DNA of 64,000 nucleotides from Cycas panzhihuaensis. Taxonomy: Eukaryota; Cycadophyta. The notes under the pieces were generated by a model that did no database searches, was not told the DNA's origin, and saw only the letters and a program-made list of their open reading frames with translations. Shown here piece after piece: positions 23,693 through 35,529 of the stretch; within the stretch, counting starts at the first letter, position 1; the number at the start of each line of letters is the position of its first letter. Made by a program: the position numbers and the translations under genes. The stretch lies in NCBI GenBank assembly GCA_023213395.1, contig CM041465.1, positions 200,515,741 to 200,579,740 on the forward strand, read 5' to 3'.

Positions 23693-23704
23693 GCTCTGAT
23701 ACCA
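23693..23704 (-). other. Primer binding site of C3
   Basis: The minus strand reads TGGTATCAGAGC, a perfect match to the plant initiator tRNA-Met site, two bases inside the LTR end at 23707. Confidence 0.93.
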
Positions 23705-23706
23705 CT

Positions 23707-24046
23707 TGGACCATTCCTTCTCAGAATCTAGGCTTGTAGGAGTGATAATTAGCAGAAAATAAAGCTAAATAACATGAGTGCATAAGCAGATCACAAAACA
23801 TGAATCACCAAAATGAGTACCGAAGTACTTTCTCCTTTCAAGATACCATACTCAATAACATTACAAGTGATTTAACCCTTTAAATACACAAGTAAGGGTC
23901 TTCATCCTTAGTGATTCTATTGGTGGCCCTAGCGGCCTTACATCTTATTAGATGATTTAACAGTCCATACACATAACTTACTAAACCCCTTAATTCTTAC
24001 TTGTTGGTGATTCCTACTTGCTAATGAAAGGTGGAGTTATGTTACA
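23707..24046 (-). repeat. 5' LTR of C3
   Basis: It pairs with 17542-17882. Intact TG and CA ends (TGGACCATT on the left, ATGTTACA on the right) are followed by target duplication ATATC. Confidence 0.93.
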
Positions 24047-24051
24047 ATATC

Positions 24052-26073
24052 CCTTCATACCATCTTTATCACCATAACTAATAAATATATGTCTCTTGGA
24101 TTTCAGGTCTAACTTTGAATATTGATTTTTATTAGTCAAGGCATAAGCATCACAACCAAAAACTTTCAAATTTGAATAGTCACGAGGATGTCTAGTCTAT
24201 ACCTCTTTAAGAATCTTGTAGTCTATTACATGTGATGGTGACCTGTTTACCAAATAACAAGTTGTTTGAATAACTTCTACCCATAAGCGTTACTCAATAC
24301 TTGTATTACTCAGCATGCTTCTCACTCTTTCTAATAGTGTCCTATTCATAGGCTTAGCTATGCTATTTTACTATGAAGTATAACTAGTGGTCTGATGCCT
24401 TTTGATCCCAGCTTCTCTGTAATAATTCTCAAACTCCAAGGAGTTGAACTCACCTCTATTGTCAATTTTTAAACATTTGATTGACCTACTAGTACTCTTC
24501 TCAACCTAATCCTTGATTTGCTTAAATGCACTAAAAACTTTAGATTTCCTTTTTAAAAAGTAGAACCATACCTTTCTGGAGAGATCATCTATAAATGTAA
24601 TAACGTAATGATCCTCCATAAGATATTGTAGGGGTTAGTCCCCATACATCTGAATGTATGTAATCTAAAACACCTTTACTAATATGACTCCCTACTTTAA
24701 ACCTAAATCTATACTACTTGTCAAAAATACAATGTTTATAAAAAATCAAATATGAAAGCTACAAGTTATGAAGCAACTTACGGTTCATTAACACCTTAAG
24801 TCCTATCTCACTCATGTGCCCAAGTCTCTAATGCCATAACTGAACTAGATCTTTTATAGTCTTTCATGTTATAGTTGCATTGTTGACATCTATACTTCCC
24901 ACTAAAATGTAAAGGTTTAATTTCTTTAAGACTTTCATAACAACCAAGGTACCTTTTGACACCTTCATGACCTGTGTACTTATAACCACCATAATCTAGT
25001 TCACCCAAGGAAATCAGATTCTTTTTTAGATCATGTACATGTCTAACTTCAGTTAATGTTCTTATTACACCATTGAACATTTTAATTCTGATGCTACCAA
25101 TTTCCACTATCTTATAGAAAACTTCATTTCCCATAAGCACATCACCACCATCAAGAGTTTGGTATGATAAGAACCAACTCTTGTGTAGACATATGTGGTG
25201 TAAAGTACTTGAATCCAATAACCAATCATAATGATAATGGAAAATATTATAAGAAACCAAGACATCATCATCCATACCTTAATTTGACTCCACCTGATTA
25301 GTCTCCTTGGCAAGATCTTCCTTTTTTTAGAACTCCTTTCTTTTATAGCAATCCTTCTTAAGTTCACCTGTCTTATTGTAGTGCCAACATTTGAGCTTAC
25401 TCTCCTTTCCTTTTGACTTTGACCTCAATGTATCCCTAGAACTTTATTCTCTCTCAATTGTTCTACCCCTTACTATCATAGCTTCTAGTGTGGAGATTTC
25501 AAGACTGGACTTCCTCCTTACTTTTTCTGTTAATAAAGCACTCATAATAGAATCATAGTCTAATTCTTCTATAGTGCTAAAACTAATTGAGATGATAATA
25601 TTATCCCAGGATTTTGGTAATGAATATAATAAGGTAATAACCTTATTATCATCCTCAATCATGACATTAATATTATCCAACTAACAAATAAGAGTATTGA
25701 AAATATTTAAATGATCAACAATTTTTGTACCTTCCTTCATTCGCAAAGCGTATAGTTGCCTCTTCAAGTAGATTTGATTTGTCATTGATTTGGTCATATA
25801 TAAGCCTTCTAATTAGGTCCATAATCCTGCTACAGTCTTCTCCCCTATAATGTTAAATAAAACTTTGTTTGCCAAGCATAATTGTATTGTGCTAAGAGCC
25901 CTTTTATCTAGATCATCCAATTCGTCATCGTCCATCCCTGTGGGCTTCTTCAATTTGCCTGTAAGAGCTTTGTACAAAGCTTGTTATACTAGAATATCAT
26001 ATGCTTTTAACTTCTACAACTCAAAGTTGTTCTTACTATTGAATTTCTCTACCTTGAACTTTTCATTTGCCAT
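24052..26073 (-). pseudogene. Copia gag, protease and integrase of B2
   Basis: Gag starts at ATG 26073 (MANEKFKVEKFNSKNNFEL, a stop, KLKAYDILV) and continues through MDDDELDDLDKRALSTIQLC and LCLANKVLFNIIGEKTVAGL. The region 25680-25444 (NKVITLLYSLPKSWDNIIIS) is the LPxSWD block of Tnt1-type gag. The zinc knuckle is KCWHYNKTGELKKDCYKRK (about 25395-25340). The protease site is WLLDSSTLHHIC (about 25225-25190). GAG-pre-integrase and integrase run from about 24900 to 24052 (LKIDNRGEF-like block near 24460, FGCDAYALTNKNQYSKLDLK, KRHIFISYGDKDGMKGY at the C3 junction). Many TAG, TAA and TGA stops break it. Confidence 0.88.
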
Positions 26074-26140
26074 TTTCTTTATTTGGTATAGAAAAAGTCG
26101 ATACCAAAACCTTAACAAACTTGTTGCAAAAATAAAAGTA

Positions 26141-26152
26141 GCTCTAGTACCA
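26141..26152 (-). other. Primer binding site of B2
   Basis: The minus strand reads TGGTACTAGAGC, the initiator tRNA-Met site with two changes, two bases inside the LTR end at 26155. Confidence 0.85.
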
Positions 26153-26154
26153 CT

Positions 26155-26792
26155 TGTTGAGAAAATTAGGTCCCAATAACCAAAAACTGCCACCAAGATC
26201 TAAACTATTTTACAACTAGTTATAGGAATTGAAATTAAAATTTAATATATAAGTTCTGAAACTAGAGATAATATAATAAATGAATTAGAAAGTTAAATCA
26301 TCACATATACACCAATATAATATGGTAAAACCTTAGTAGTATGCTAAGGAAACATCTACACAAGAAATGAATCAGTCTTTATTATCTAAGAATGGAGAAA
26401 TGTATATAATTTATAGTAGAATACTCACAGTAATAATAACTAGTTATCTCTACTTAATATAATATGTCCAATATATCGAACACCATCAAGATAATAAAAA
26501 AACACCCTAAATTAAGCTATATGAGAGAGTCATACAAGGCATAAATCTCAACCATTAAATCTGGGGTATTTTGAATGAACAACCCTGATTGTCTTTATAA
26601 TTTAATATGCTTTTTAGTGCTAGATTTTTAGGTTAAGAGCTACCTCCCTCAAACCCCCACCCCCCCCCCTCCCCTTGACCAAGGGGATCTCCCACCCCCC
26701 TTAGATCCACCTGAGGAAGTTTAGGGGGGGAATCGCACTACCAACCTATCAAAATTTTAACCTCCAAAATATTCTTATTGCATTATCTAACA
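26155..26792 (-). repeat. 5' LTR of B2
   Basis: It pairs with 14922-15609. The ends are TGTTGAGAAAA (26155) and TTATCTAACA (26792), followed by CTAAG. It contains a C-run at about 26650-26668. Confidence 0.9.
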
Positions 26793-26911
26793 CTAAGTAT
26801 GGCTAGGATCTGATATAGAGCCACCATGATATCTTTACCAACCTTAAGTTATCACTCCAATGTGGGTAATCAATCCAAGGTAGATACGAGCCCTAATATA
26901 AGTATTATTCT
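26793..26911 (-). repeat. 3' LTR of A1, second piece
   Basis: It resumes with CTAAG and matches 48395-48507: GGATCTGATATAGAGC, CCATGATATCTTTACCA, TTATCACTCCAATGTGGG, GTAATCAATCCAAGG. With 14700-14921 it restores one LTR of about 335 bp. Confidence 0.8.
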
Positions 26912-26914
26912 AAG

Positions 26915-28872
26915 TGCCTTTGTGAATATATCTACCACCTATTCTTCTATGTTACAATAGACTAATTTCAACTTGCCTTACTGTACCAATTCTATAATGA
27001 AGTGATATTATATTTTAATGTACTTTATCTTGCTATAAAGTATTAGATTTCGAGTCATTTGGATTGTACTTTGATTATCACAAAGCAACTAAGTAGGGCC
27101 AACTCATTCTTCTTGTAAATCCTATAGTAACCTTCTAAGCCAAATTATTTCATGTGCTCTTGCTATAGTTGCTTTATACTCCCATTTTATAGTAGATATA
27201 GATACCATGGCCTATTTCTTTAAACTCCATATAACTATAGTTGAATCTATACTAAATATATAACTAGAGGTAGATTTCCAATTATCTATATAACCAACTT
27301 AGTTTGAGTATATGTATCTAACTAATCTGTACTCTCTTGATGACTTGTAATGTAATCTATATCTAACTGCATCCTTTAAGTAACTAAGAATTCTTTTAAC
27401 TGCTTGCTAATGTTTTATCTTAGGCTCATTTATAAATTTAAAAACCACATTGAATGTATACATAATATTTGGTTGAATTGAGGTTAAGTAATTTAGACTC
27501 CAAATCAACTAATTTTGATTCTTTAAACTTAGATAAGTTTAACTCAACTTCTATTAGAGTTGCAAGTGGCTTGTAACTACTCATGTTAAACTTGTGTAAT
27601 AGGTCCAACATGCATTTCTTTTAGGAGATAAATATCCCTTTTTCATATTGACAAACATCTATGTCTAAGACGTATTATATTAGTCCCAAGTATATCATCT
27701 CAAATTCCTTGTACACATCTTTCTTAAATCTTTAGAATAAGTATTCACTATTCCTAGTATAAACTAGGTCATCAATATATAAGCCCATAATAAGTCTAGA
27801 AATTCCTTCTATTTTGTTGTATAAATTGGGAAAAGATTGACTTCTTTGGAATCCTTTATCTTTTAAATATTTTTCAATCCTAGAGTACCATGCTTTAGGT
27901 TCTTGTTTAAGTCCATATAAGGCTTTTTAAAGTTTGTAGACATTATTTTCTTCACCTTTCACTTTAAACCCCTTGGGTTGTTAGACATATATTTCTTCTT
28001 CCACATAACCATTTAAAAAATTACTTTTTCCATCTATTTGGTATACTATACAACCTTGTTGTGTAGCTAAGACCAACATCAATATGACTATTTCTAGCCT
28101 TGTAACTAGTGCAAATGTTTCATTGTAATGTATGCTCTCATTTTGAGCATAGCTCCTAGTAACCAACCTTGCCTTATATTTATCAATTATTCCATCTAAT
28201 TTATACTTGGTTTTATAGAACTATTTAGTTCTAATAGTATTCTTGTTAGGTGGTAGATCCATCGATTCCCATGCATCAATTTTCACCAAGGCATCATATT
28301 TATCCTTCATTGCTTACTTCCGTTCATCTTGAGTGTTAGCTTCTTCAAAGTTGTGAGGATTCTTAGACTCTATAACTTGAGTCATCAATAAAAAATTTAC
28401 CCTTTAAGATCTTATAATTCTTCTCTTAAAGTTGGTGCCCAAAATATTCAAAAGGTTATAAGCTCTTTGTACCCACTTAGGGATCCTTTAATTTAAAGTA
28501 GAGGGTTTTGAATCACTTGAATTAGGTATATTATATCCTTAGAGTTTCAGTCCATCTTAACCATGATATTTTTGTCTTTATCTTTTGTAACAACTTCTTC
28601 CTAAAAAAATTCTTCTTTAAAGATAACATTCCTACTTATATCATCCTTTTCCCTTTTAGATTATGAAGTTTATAGAATCTTGAAGAGTCATTATATCTTA
28701 TAAAGATACATTTGATATTCTTATTATCTAACTTAGTTCTTCTCTAATCTAAGATATGTGCATAAGCTATGCATCTAAAAATTCTTAAGTGTTTGATGCT
28801 TGGCTTATAATCTATCCAAGCTTCTTTTGATATAACCCACCTAACTACCTTGTTAGTATACTTATTTAATAC
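26915..28872 (-). pseudogene. A1 integrase end, RT and RNase H
   Basis: From right to left: the integrase end (28872-28690) reads VYVLNKYTNKVVRWVISKEA, KPSIKHLRIFRCIAYAHILD. RT follows (about 28330-27600), with ESIHYNETFALVTRLEI, VYQIDGKSNFLNGYVEEEIY, YGLKQEPKAWYSRIEKYLKD and the polymerase box LYIDDLVY (YIDD in place of the usual YVDD). RNase H runs to about 26915, with the end blocks related to those of H. The frame is interrupted by scattered stops. Upstream integrase, protease and gag continue at 43838 on the far side of D2: EIIYIIVYC joins VYVLN across the insertion. Confidence 0.85.
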
Positions 28873-28878
28873 ATAGAC

Positions 28879-29372
28879 TGTTTCACCAAAACCTAGCCTC
28901 TTATTCATCCTTATCACTTTTAACAAGTTTCTTTTATTGTCTCATATGAAAATAATTAATTTAAGGTTTGTTTCATATTGTATTAGGCCATGTTTTGATG
29001 AAATGTCATCACTATTTTATTAGATAATGTATATTGAATGGTGATGTTGTATTATATATTCTTTCACCTACCGATGAATGATAACTATGGCTATTAGATC
29101 TCTATTTATGATTGTTTTGACTCAAGTTTCCTTTAGAACATTTATTTATTTCATTCTTCTATCTTTATTCCACTCTTTTGTAATCTTTTTTATTATTTTT
29201 GGGCTTGTGCTTATAGTTTTCATCCTCTTTAGGCTATTTTCCTTATTGATTGGGTCATTTGTACTTAAATACTTTAATAAAAAATCATTTTTTGACTTTT
29301 TAATGAGTTAATTTCACCTCCTAATTTATTGCATTTTTTGTGTTGCCAAAAATGTAATCAATTGCATTTTAT
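28879..29372 (+). repeat. Truncated first LTR of D2
   Basis: It starts TGTTTCACCAAAACCTAGCC directly after the target duplication and matches 30257-30750 and 41529-42011. It stops at 29372, where the sequence jumps to internal 3' sequence. The short word TTATA lies at both deletion ends. Confidence 0.85.
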
Positions 29373-30256
29373 AATGAAATAAAAATTATTTATTTTTCCT
29401 TAAAAAGAAGGGGCCCTTTTCTCTTTTTACGAGTAAAATTTTTTTTCTTTCATTCATTGGTTTTATTTGAGTGAATCTTATCCTTCTACAATCACCATTC
29501 TTAGATAAAACTACTTTGAAATAAGGAAATGGTTTGTCTTTTATCCATTAGGGTTAATTATTGATCTTAATATACTTGTCTTCTATGAAGCTTTTTGGAG
29601 ACCTGAATATTACAATCTTTCATTTATTTTGACTTATAAATTATGTCTCATCTAGGTCTCTAAGATGCTTTAAGCCCTTTTACCTATTAAAGAGCGTAAA
29701 CTATGACAGGGAAAGCTCTAAATTCTAATTGTTGATGAGCTTAAACTATGTTAATCAAGCTTCAAAATCCTTCATCCTATTAATGATCTTAAACTATGAT
29801 AGAAGGCTTCAAGAAATCACCTACTAATGAGTTAAAACTATGGTATTCCAAGGCTCTAAAAATCCACCTATTAATAAGCCCAAAAAATATGATAATCCAT
29901 CCTTTATACTCTAACAAGAGGACCTTTCCTGTGAAGTATGGTTAATGAGAGACAAACTATGACCAATTACATTTTTAAGTCCCATTAAGTTTATGGGCAT
30001 CACTTTTATATTAAATGAGTTTAAATCTAATCTATTTGGGTAAACACTTAGGTATTACTTCTTTGCTATGTCATTTTAAAGATGTTAGGATTTGTTTAGT
30101 TTGATTCCAGTGACTCTTGTAGACTAGTTTTCTATCATTTACATGCTTCATCCTAACTTTTTACTTTTTAATTAAAAATCCTTCACCATCTCATTGTCAC
30201 CTTTTACCATCCTACTTTCTTTTTGAAGTATGAGATTCAAGTGTCAAGGGGGCAAA
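29373..30256 (+). repeat. D2 internal 3' end, first copy
   Basis: It matches 40646-41528 (TGAAATAAAAA, GGATAAAAC-ACTTTGAAATAAGG, CCTATTAAAGAGC and more). It holds four (T)TAAACTATG motifs at about 29696, 29742, 29789 and 29833, spaced 44-47 bases, and ends in the polypurine tract 30246-30256. It has no coding potential. Confidence 0.8.
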
Positions 30257-32551
30257 TATTTCACTAAAACTTGGCCTCTTATTCATCCTTATCACTTTTA
30301 GCAAGTTTTTTATATTATCTCATATGAAAATGATTGATATAAGGTTTGTTTTATATTTGTATTAGGCCATGTTTTGATGAAATGTCATAACTATTTTGTT
30401 AGATGATCTATATTAAATGATGATGTTTTATTATATATTCCTTCACCTGCTAATGAATAATAACTATGGCCACTAGACCTCTCTTTATGATTGTTCTAAC
30501 TCAAGTTTTCTTTAGAGCATTTATTTGTTTCATTTTTCTATATCTATTTCACTCTTTCATTATCTTTCTTATCATTTTGAGCTTGTGCTTACAGTTTTCA
30601 TCTATTTTGGGGTTTTTTTCTCATTGATTGGGTCCTTTATGTTTAAATATTTTGATAAAAAAATAATTTTTGACTTTTCAATGAGTTAATTTTACTTTCT
30701 GATTTGTCTCATTTTTTATGCTGCCAAAAACATGATCGATCACATTTTATGAAGAAAGTTATATTTTTTGTTATTTGTAAAATATGATCAATCACATTTT
30801 TGACTATCATGCATGAAAATTTATTTGTAGCATGCCAGTTCTATATGCCACTACCTAAGTTTGATGGAAACCTATTTCTTTCATACTCAAGACTCTTTCA
30901 AACTCTAAAGTGATGTTTCATTTATGAATTGAAGAGTGAGAGATCAAGTTTTTGGTAGGATTTTTCTTGAGGTTTTAAGATTTTTTTTTACTACTATTTG
31001 GAGAAATGTTTGGAAGAGAAAGTAAAGCCTAGAGGAAAGATTTTGAATCCCTTCTTTACTAATCTTTTGTTGCATAAATCTTGATGGTTGATGCTCTTAA
31101 AGTATATGGTTCCTTGCAAGTTTTTTAGCTTCAAACTTCTTTTTCTTAGTAAGATCTTTCCTATTGTGATTTATTGTGATTCAACAATTCTTTTAGTTAA
31201 TGTTTACAATTAGAATTATTCCTCTCTTCTTCCCAATATCTAAGGTATTTTTGTTACCATTTTCTCCTTAGGAAACTTATCTAAAAGGTCATCCTTTTGT
31301 GGGAAGAATAGGGGTAGACTATTGTGAAGAATGATCATCTCTTCATTAATGAAATAACTACTCTCTCCTATTCTTTTTCAGCTATCCAAGTCCCCAAGAG
31401 ATCTAGTTTCATCCTTGCTTATTTGTGATTACTATTGTGTTGATTGTTCTTGTACCTTTTCCTTTTCCTTTGTTGGTTTTAAAAGAAATTTGAAGAAGTT
31501 TGATTACCTTTAAAAGAGAGAAATCCATTCTAAGGTAAAACTTCATCAATAGAATAGAGATTGTATAAGAGTGATAGTATTACCTCATTTGATTACATTT
31601 TCCTCATTTCTTCTTATTTAAAAATGAAATTTTGAATATGTGAATGATACATATTCATTGTAATTAGATTACGTGAGATTCAAGGATCCTATAATATCTA
31701 AAAGGCTCTATTTTCAATAGAATCTCTTTTTTGTTCTAATCTATTATTTGTTTATGGATGATAATTTGATTATGGTTGATTACATATAATTTTTTGTCAT
31801 CTAAATACTATTCATTATAACATAAATATATCTTTGAAATCTCTTACTTTCTTTTGAATTCATTCTCGAACAGAAGATAATATATAATTGAAATAAAAGC
31901 TTCATATAAGCATTGCATGTTATTTGATCTCTTATTAATTTCTACATGTAGTTGCATGTTATGTTAAGATGCATTTCATATTAATTTTCTTTGTTTGAAA
32001 AATGTGTTTCACATCTAGATGAAATAGTGTTTCATTTATTTTAGAGTGCTTCATTTTATAAAAAGAAAAAAGACATTGCATGTGTGATTAGCTCCTCTTA
32101 CTTGTTTGATTGAAAAGAAGGTGAATAAATCTTATAATTTTACTGTTTACTTCTGAGATTACATTTCATTATAAAAAATAAAAAAAAACCTTCCATCATT
32201 TAACCTTTATTCATTCATTTTAGTAAAACTCAAAAGGTTAAAAGAATAAGAGGAAAGGAGTCCTTATGAAGGACATTAGATACATTATTAGCGTAATCCC
32301 AAGTTTAGAACTCCTTTATCCAATTATGTAGGCTAGTGAATTTAATCACCCTCTTTTTACATCCTAGCCTTTTATTGATTCATTTATATTTTAATTAAAT
32401 GGAATAATTAGGTGGTGACTCCTTCTTAAGAGTTGGCAAATGTTATCCCTTAGGTTCTGTTAGGCTTCTTGTCTCTTAGCTTAGACTTGAAATGAAGGAA
32501 ATATACCACTAGTTAGGAGATAGTTGGTCTAGGTCCAGCCAAAGTATGTCA
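30257..32551 (+). repeat. Second LTR of D2 (complete)
   Basis: 2295 bp, from TATTTCACTAAAAC (TG changed to TA) to AAGTATGTCA, followed by the primer site. It pairs with 41529-43831. It contains palindromes at 30727-30748 and 30779-30800. The open frames inside are base-composition artefacts. Confidence 0.85.
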
Positions 32552-32575
32552 TCTTTTTGGCAACCTTGTTAAGAA
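32552..32575 (+). other. Primer binding site of D2 (non-Met type)
   Basis: The sequence after the LTR reads TTTTTGGCAACCTTGTTAAG. It resembles the TTTGGCGACTCTGCTGGGG-type primer site of some large plant gypsy elements (tRNA-Arg assigned in that group) and is unlike the tRNA-Met sites of every other element here. The tRNA assignment is tentative. Confidence 0.45.
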
Positions 32576-32669
32576 TTACCATTTATTTTCTTGTTTAAAA
32601 TTATGGAAACTACAACACCTACTCCCAAGTAATCTTTGAGACTTTAAGGTCTTTCACCTGATTTTTTAA

Positions 32670-34740
32670 ATGCAACCCTCATATTTTGCTCATGAAGTTT
32701 CAGCTTCCTACATTAATTCTTTAAAACATCATACACATGATACTTATATCTATCCCCTTAAATATTTAACCCAATTATATGAAATACCTTTGGAGAAAGG
32801 GCATTTAGAACCCTCTCAATTTTATGGTGATGCTTTTTTGATAAATTCTTCATTTGTACAAGAAGAAATACTTCCTGCTTAAGCACACCCATCTTATTAT
32901 GAGCTAATTCTTACTAGGATCCCTACTCCTCTTCATATTCTTGGATATTAAGATCCTTTTTATCTAGAGACATATACTATGACATCTTCTCCATAGTATT
33001 GTCAATTTGATCCATTGTGTGAGGAGTATGAGTTAATATAAGTTGAGCCTTCAGTTCTAAATTCTATTCAATCTCCCCTACCTTCCCATCCTCCTTTACC
33101 AAGACCTTATTCTTCTCTTTTGGGAGAGGTTGAAGATCATAAATTAGTCCATTCTTAACCTCTTCCATCTCCTTCTAGATTGCAAGTCTGGACCCACTCT
33201 CCTTATGTTATACTTTCTATGCATGAAGGTACCTCTACCATACCTATTCAAGGTAACCTTAGTCCTACTCGTGCTACTACCTCTTATCAAGTGGTCTTAC
33301 CTTCACTAAATCCATAACCTATTCATTCTTATCCTACTAGGGTAGCCTCTTCTTACCTTGTTATATCTTTAGCTCAATTGCTAGTTCATATATCCCATAG
33401 AGCTATGCCATAAGGTTTTAGATCTCATACTTCTTCTCCTAGAGCACTTAATGTAGTCTCTTCTTCCTAATAAGTTTCTTATATCCATCTTGCATATTCC
33501 TATGTTTCAATAAGTCAATCTTAAGTTTTAGAGATTTCTAACCCTACTTCCTCATCTTAGGTTCCTAGACCCACCCCACAACCAGTCTCTTTTCCTTTAT
33601 TCAATCCTATTGTTTCTTAATATCCTATACTGCAAACCAATTCTATGGTTAATTCTGCAGCTTGGTTTAATCCTTCATCTACTTTTCTATCCTATTCTTT
33701 TCAATAACAATAACAAATTACTTCTTCTACCATCTCATATCCATCATCCTTACCTTAATGTACCATTATGTTGAGGCCAATGAAACTCTTTCTAGTCTAT
33801 ATGAAGTCTCTTTCCTGAGTTATCTAAATTCTTAGGTGACTCCTCCTAAGATCCTACCTCTCATATACAAGTGTTTGCACTTGCTTGTGTGGATTTAATG
33901 CTGTATGATTATATCAGGATGTGCTTGTTTCCTAAATCACTTCAAGGTGATGCCTTAAAATGGTTTTGTTGACTTTTCTTAGCTTTTATTCTCTTGTTTC
34001 AGCAACTAGTTGATTCTTTTATCAACTATTTTGATGCAGCAAGACCTTTTAAATTTGGCATCAAATCTCTTTTAACTATCAAGCAAAATCATGATGAAAC
34101 TTCTAGGGATTTTGTGAGAAGGTTCCAAGACCAAGTATACACTTTCCATTTATGTCTTAATCCTAGTCTCCTCTTTGATCTATTTACTAATGCTTTAAGG
34201 CTACATGTATATCTTAAAGTACTCAAGCTAAGTCCTCAAACCTATGAAGATGCTATTGATCATTGTTTTGCTTTAAAAGCTTTTAAAATTTAGGTAGGTT
34301 TTAAGAAGGTTTGAAAATGTATTATCTCTAAAGAAACTACTTAAACAACTAAGACTTCCCATCTTGAGCCCACCTACAATCACTTAACTTTTTCCATTAG
34401 ATCATTAGAATGTAAGATCAACACCAAGTTACATATTGATGGTCCTTCTTAAAATCAAATCTATTAGGGGATAAAAGAATCCATTTTATTGAAGGAATAA
34501 AGAAACAAGCTCCTCCTCCATCGTCTCCTTCTTTTAAGAAGACTAAGTGGTGTCCTTACTGTCAAACAGACACCCATGATAGAAGTGAATTTCATATAAT
34601 TCAAACCATAACATAAAATACTAATGTTTAATCAAACCGTCCTTCTAAGTCATCCTAAGACCAAATGATTTATAAGGATCTCTTACCTCAACACAAGGAT
34701 AAAGGAAATAAATATGAGAAGGGTAAGAGAAAATAGGTTT
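32670..34740 (+). pseudogene. Gypsy gag of D2
   Basis: A long Ser/Pro/Thr-rich N-terminal part (about 32670-33840) is followed by the Retrotrans_gag domain. This includes the segment around 33870-33975 (ACVDLMLYDYIRMCLFPKSL, then GDALKWFC) and the open frame 33994-34293 (FQQLVDSFINYFDAARPFKF, SLLTIKQNHDETSRDFVRRF, PQTYEDAIDHCFALKAFKI). The LKWF and F...F...KQ..E.S..FV.RF motifs fix it as gypsy gag of the large Tat/Ogre or Athila kind. A knuckle-like WCPYCQTDTHDRSEFH lies at about 34550-34600. Several stops, mostly TAA and TAG, break it. The start codon is not certain (a possible ATG also lies at 32603). Confidence 0.8.
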
Positions 34741-34874
34741 AAGATGATGAATATGAGCCTTTGGGTTCTAATTCATCAAAGAAGACTACTACTCCCTCTA
34801 ATCCTTCAACAAAATAAACTAGTAATCAAGCTCACCCACCTCCTAAAGGTGGTGAGATTAAGAGAATAATTAAC

Positions 34875-35520
34875 ATGGTGGAGATGACAAATAGTGTAGG
34901 TCCATCTAAATCACTTGATTATTTGATGGCAAAGAACCCTAACTCTTTACCTCTTGTACTCTCATGTCCCATTAGGTTTAGGTCCATTCCTTCGAGTATA
35001 AAGGATGGATTATTCTCTTTGGTTGGTAAGTTAAAGACCATTCCTATTGGTATTTCAATCATAGATTTGCTAAAGTCTTGTACCAAGCAATATCAACTCT
35101 CATTGAATGCATTGAGAGGTCCTACTATAGTCTCTTCCTCTACTTCGATAATTTCTTTTGACCTAGCCACTTTATCTAATTACACCACTTATGCTCTAAA
35201 TGATATACCTCTATTTTATATTGAGACAATTAAGGATGATATAAATATTAAATGTATCATTATTGATGAGGGATCATTAATTAATATAATCCCTCTTCAC
35301 CTTATTGAGGATCTAAGTTTTAGTCTTTGATCCATGTGAGTGGATTTATTAAGGATATGATAAAAATTAGAAAGTTCCCCTTGGTCAAGTAACTCTTCCC
35401 TTGACTTTGTAAGAAAAGATGCTATTACTAAATTAACCATTATTGATCTTGATTTAGCATATAACATCCTTTTGGGTCAACCATGGACCACCTAAATGGC
35501 TATTTTTTGTTCTTCTCATT
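34875..35520 (+). pseudogene. Gypsy aspartic protease region of D2
   Basis: The open frame is 34875-35330. It contains IISFDLATLSNYTTYALNDI, then INIKCIIIDEGSLINIIPLH. The last is the retropepsin loop, in which family members have D-[GS]-G and this copy has D-E-G. After a stop, DLAYNILLGQPW (about 35450-35490) corresponds to the A-Y-[ND]-x-I-L-G-R-P-W block that follows the protease active site in Tat/Athila-type elements. The sequence then leaves the expected track: the usual linker to RT and the RT itself do not appear. Whether the protease could still act is doubtful, given the altered loop and stops. Confidence 0.75.
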
Positions 35521-35529
35521 TTGGTAAAC

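Larger units (their letters stand above)
17542..24046 (-). mobile_element. Ty3/gypsy chromovirus C3, innermost insert
   Basis: The LTRs are 23707-24046 (5') and 17542-17882 (3'), about 340 bp, flanked by identical ATATC at 17537-17541 and 24047-24051. It is 6.5 kb long. On the minus strand the order is primer site, a leader of 1.27 kb with hairpins, gag, protease, RT, RNase H, integrase and chromodomain, then a polypurine tract. RT before integrase and a C-terminal chromodomain define a chromovirus. The exact clade (Reina or CRM-like by LTR size, Tekay and others not excluded) is not decided. By hand the LTRs differ at roughly one position in ten. Confidence 0.93.
14922..26792 (-). mobile_element. 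Ty1/copia element B2, inserted in an A1 LTR
   Basis: The LTRs are 26155-26792 (5') and 14922-15609 (3'), flanked by identical CTAAG duplications at 14917-14921 and 26793-26797. On the minus strand the order is primer site, gag, protease, integrase, RT, RNase H. C3 is inserted between integrase and RT. With C3 removed the frame rejoins exactly (DGMKGY then RLWDLTTHKI). B2's own sequence is about 5.4 kb. The gag opens MANEKFKVEKFNSKNNFEL, the Tnt1/Tork type. G at the right edge of the window is a relative. Confidence 0.9.

Noticed and set aside
29078-29311. 77-codon Phe/Leu/Ile-rich frame
   Set aside because: It lies within the D2 LTR, and the same region in the other two LTR copies is not open.
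28879-29372. Separate solo LTR next to D2
   Set aside because: ATAGAC flanks 28879 on the left and 43831 on the right, and no duplication is seen around 29372, so the fragment belongs to the same insertion.
29373-32551. Idea that the D2 LTR is 3.2 kb and starts at about 29373
   Set aside because: The polypurine tracts at 30246-30256 and 41518-41528, and the TGTTTCA starts that follow them, show that the LTR begins at 30257 and 41529. The stretch before is internal sequence.
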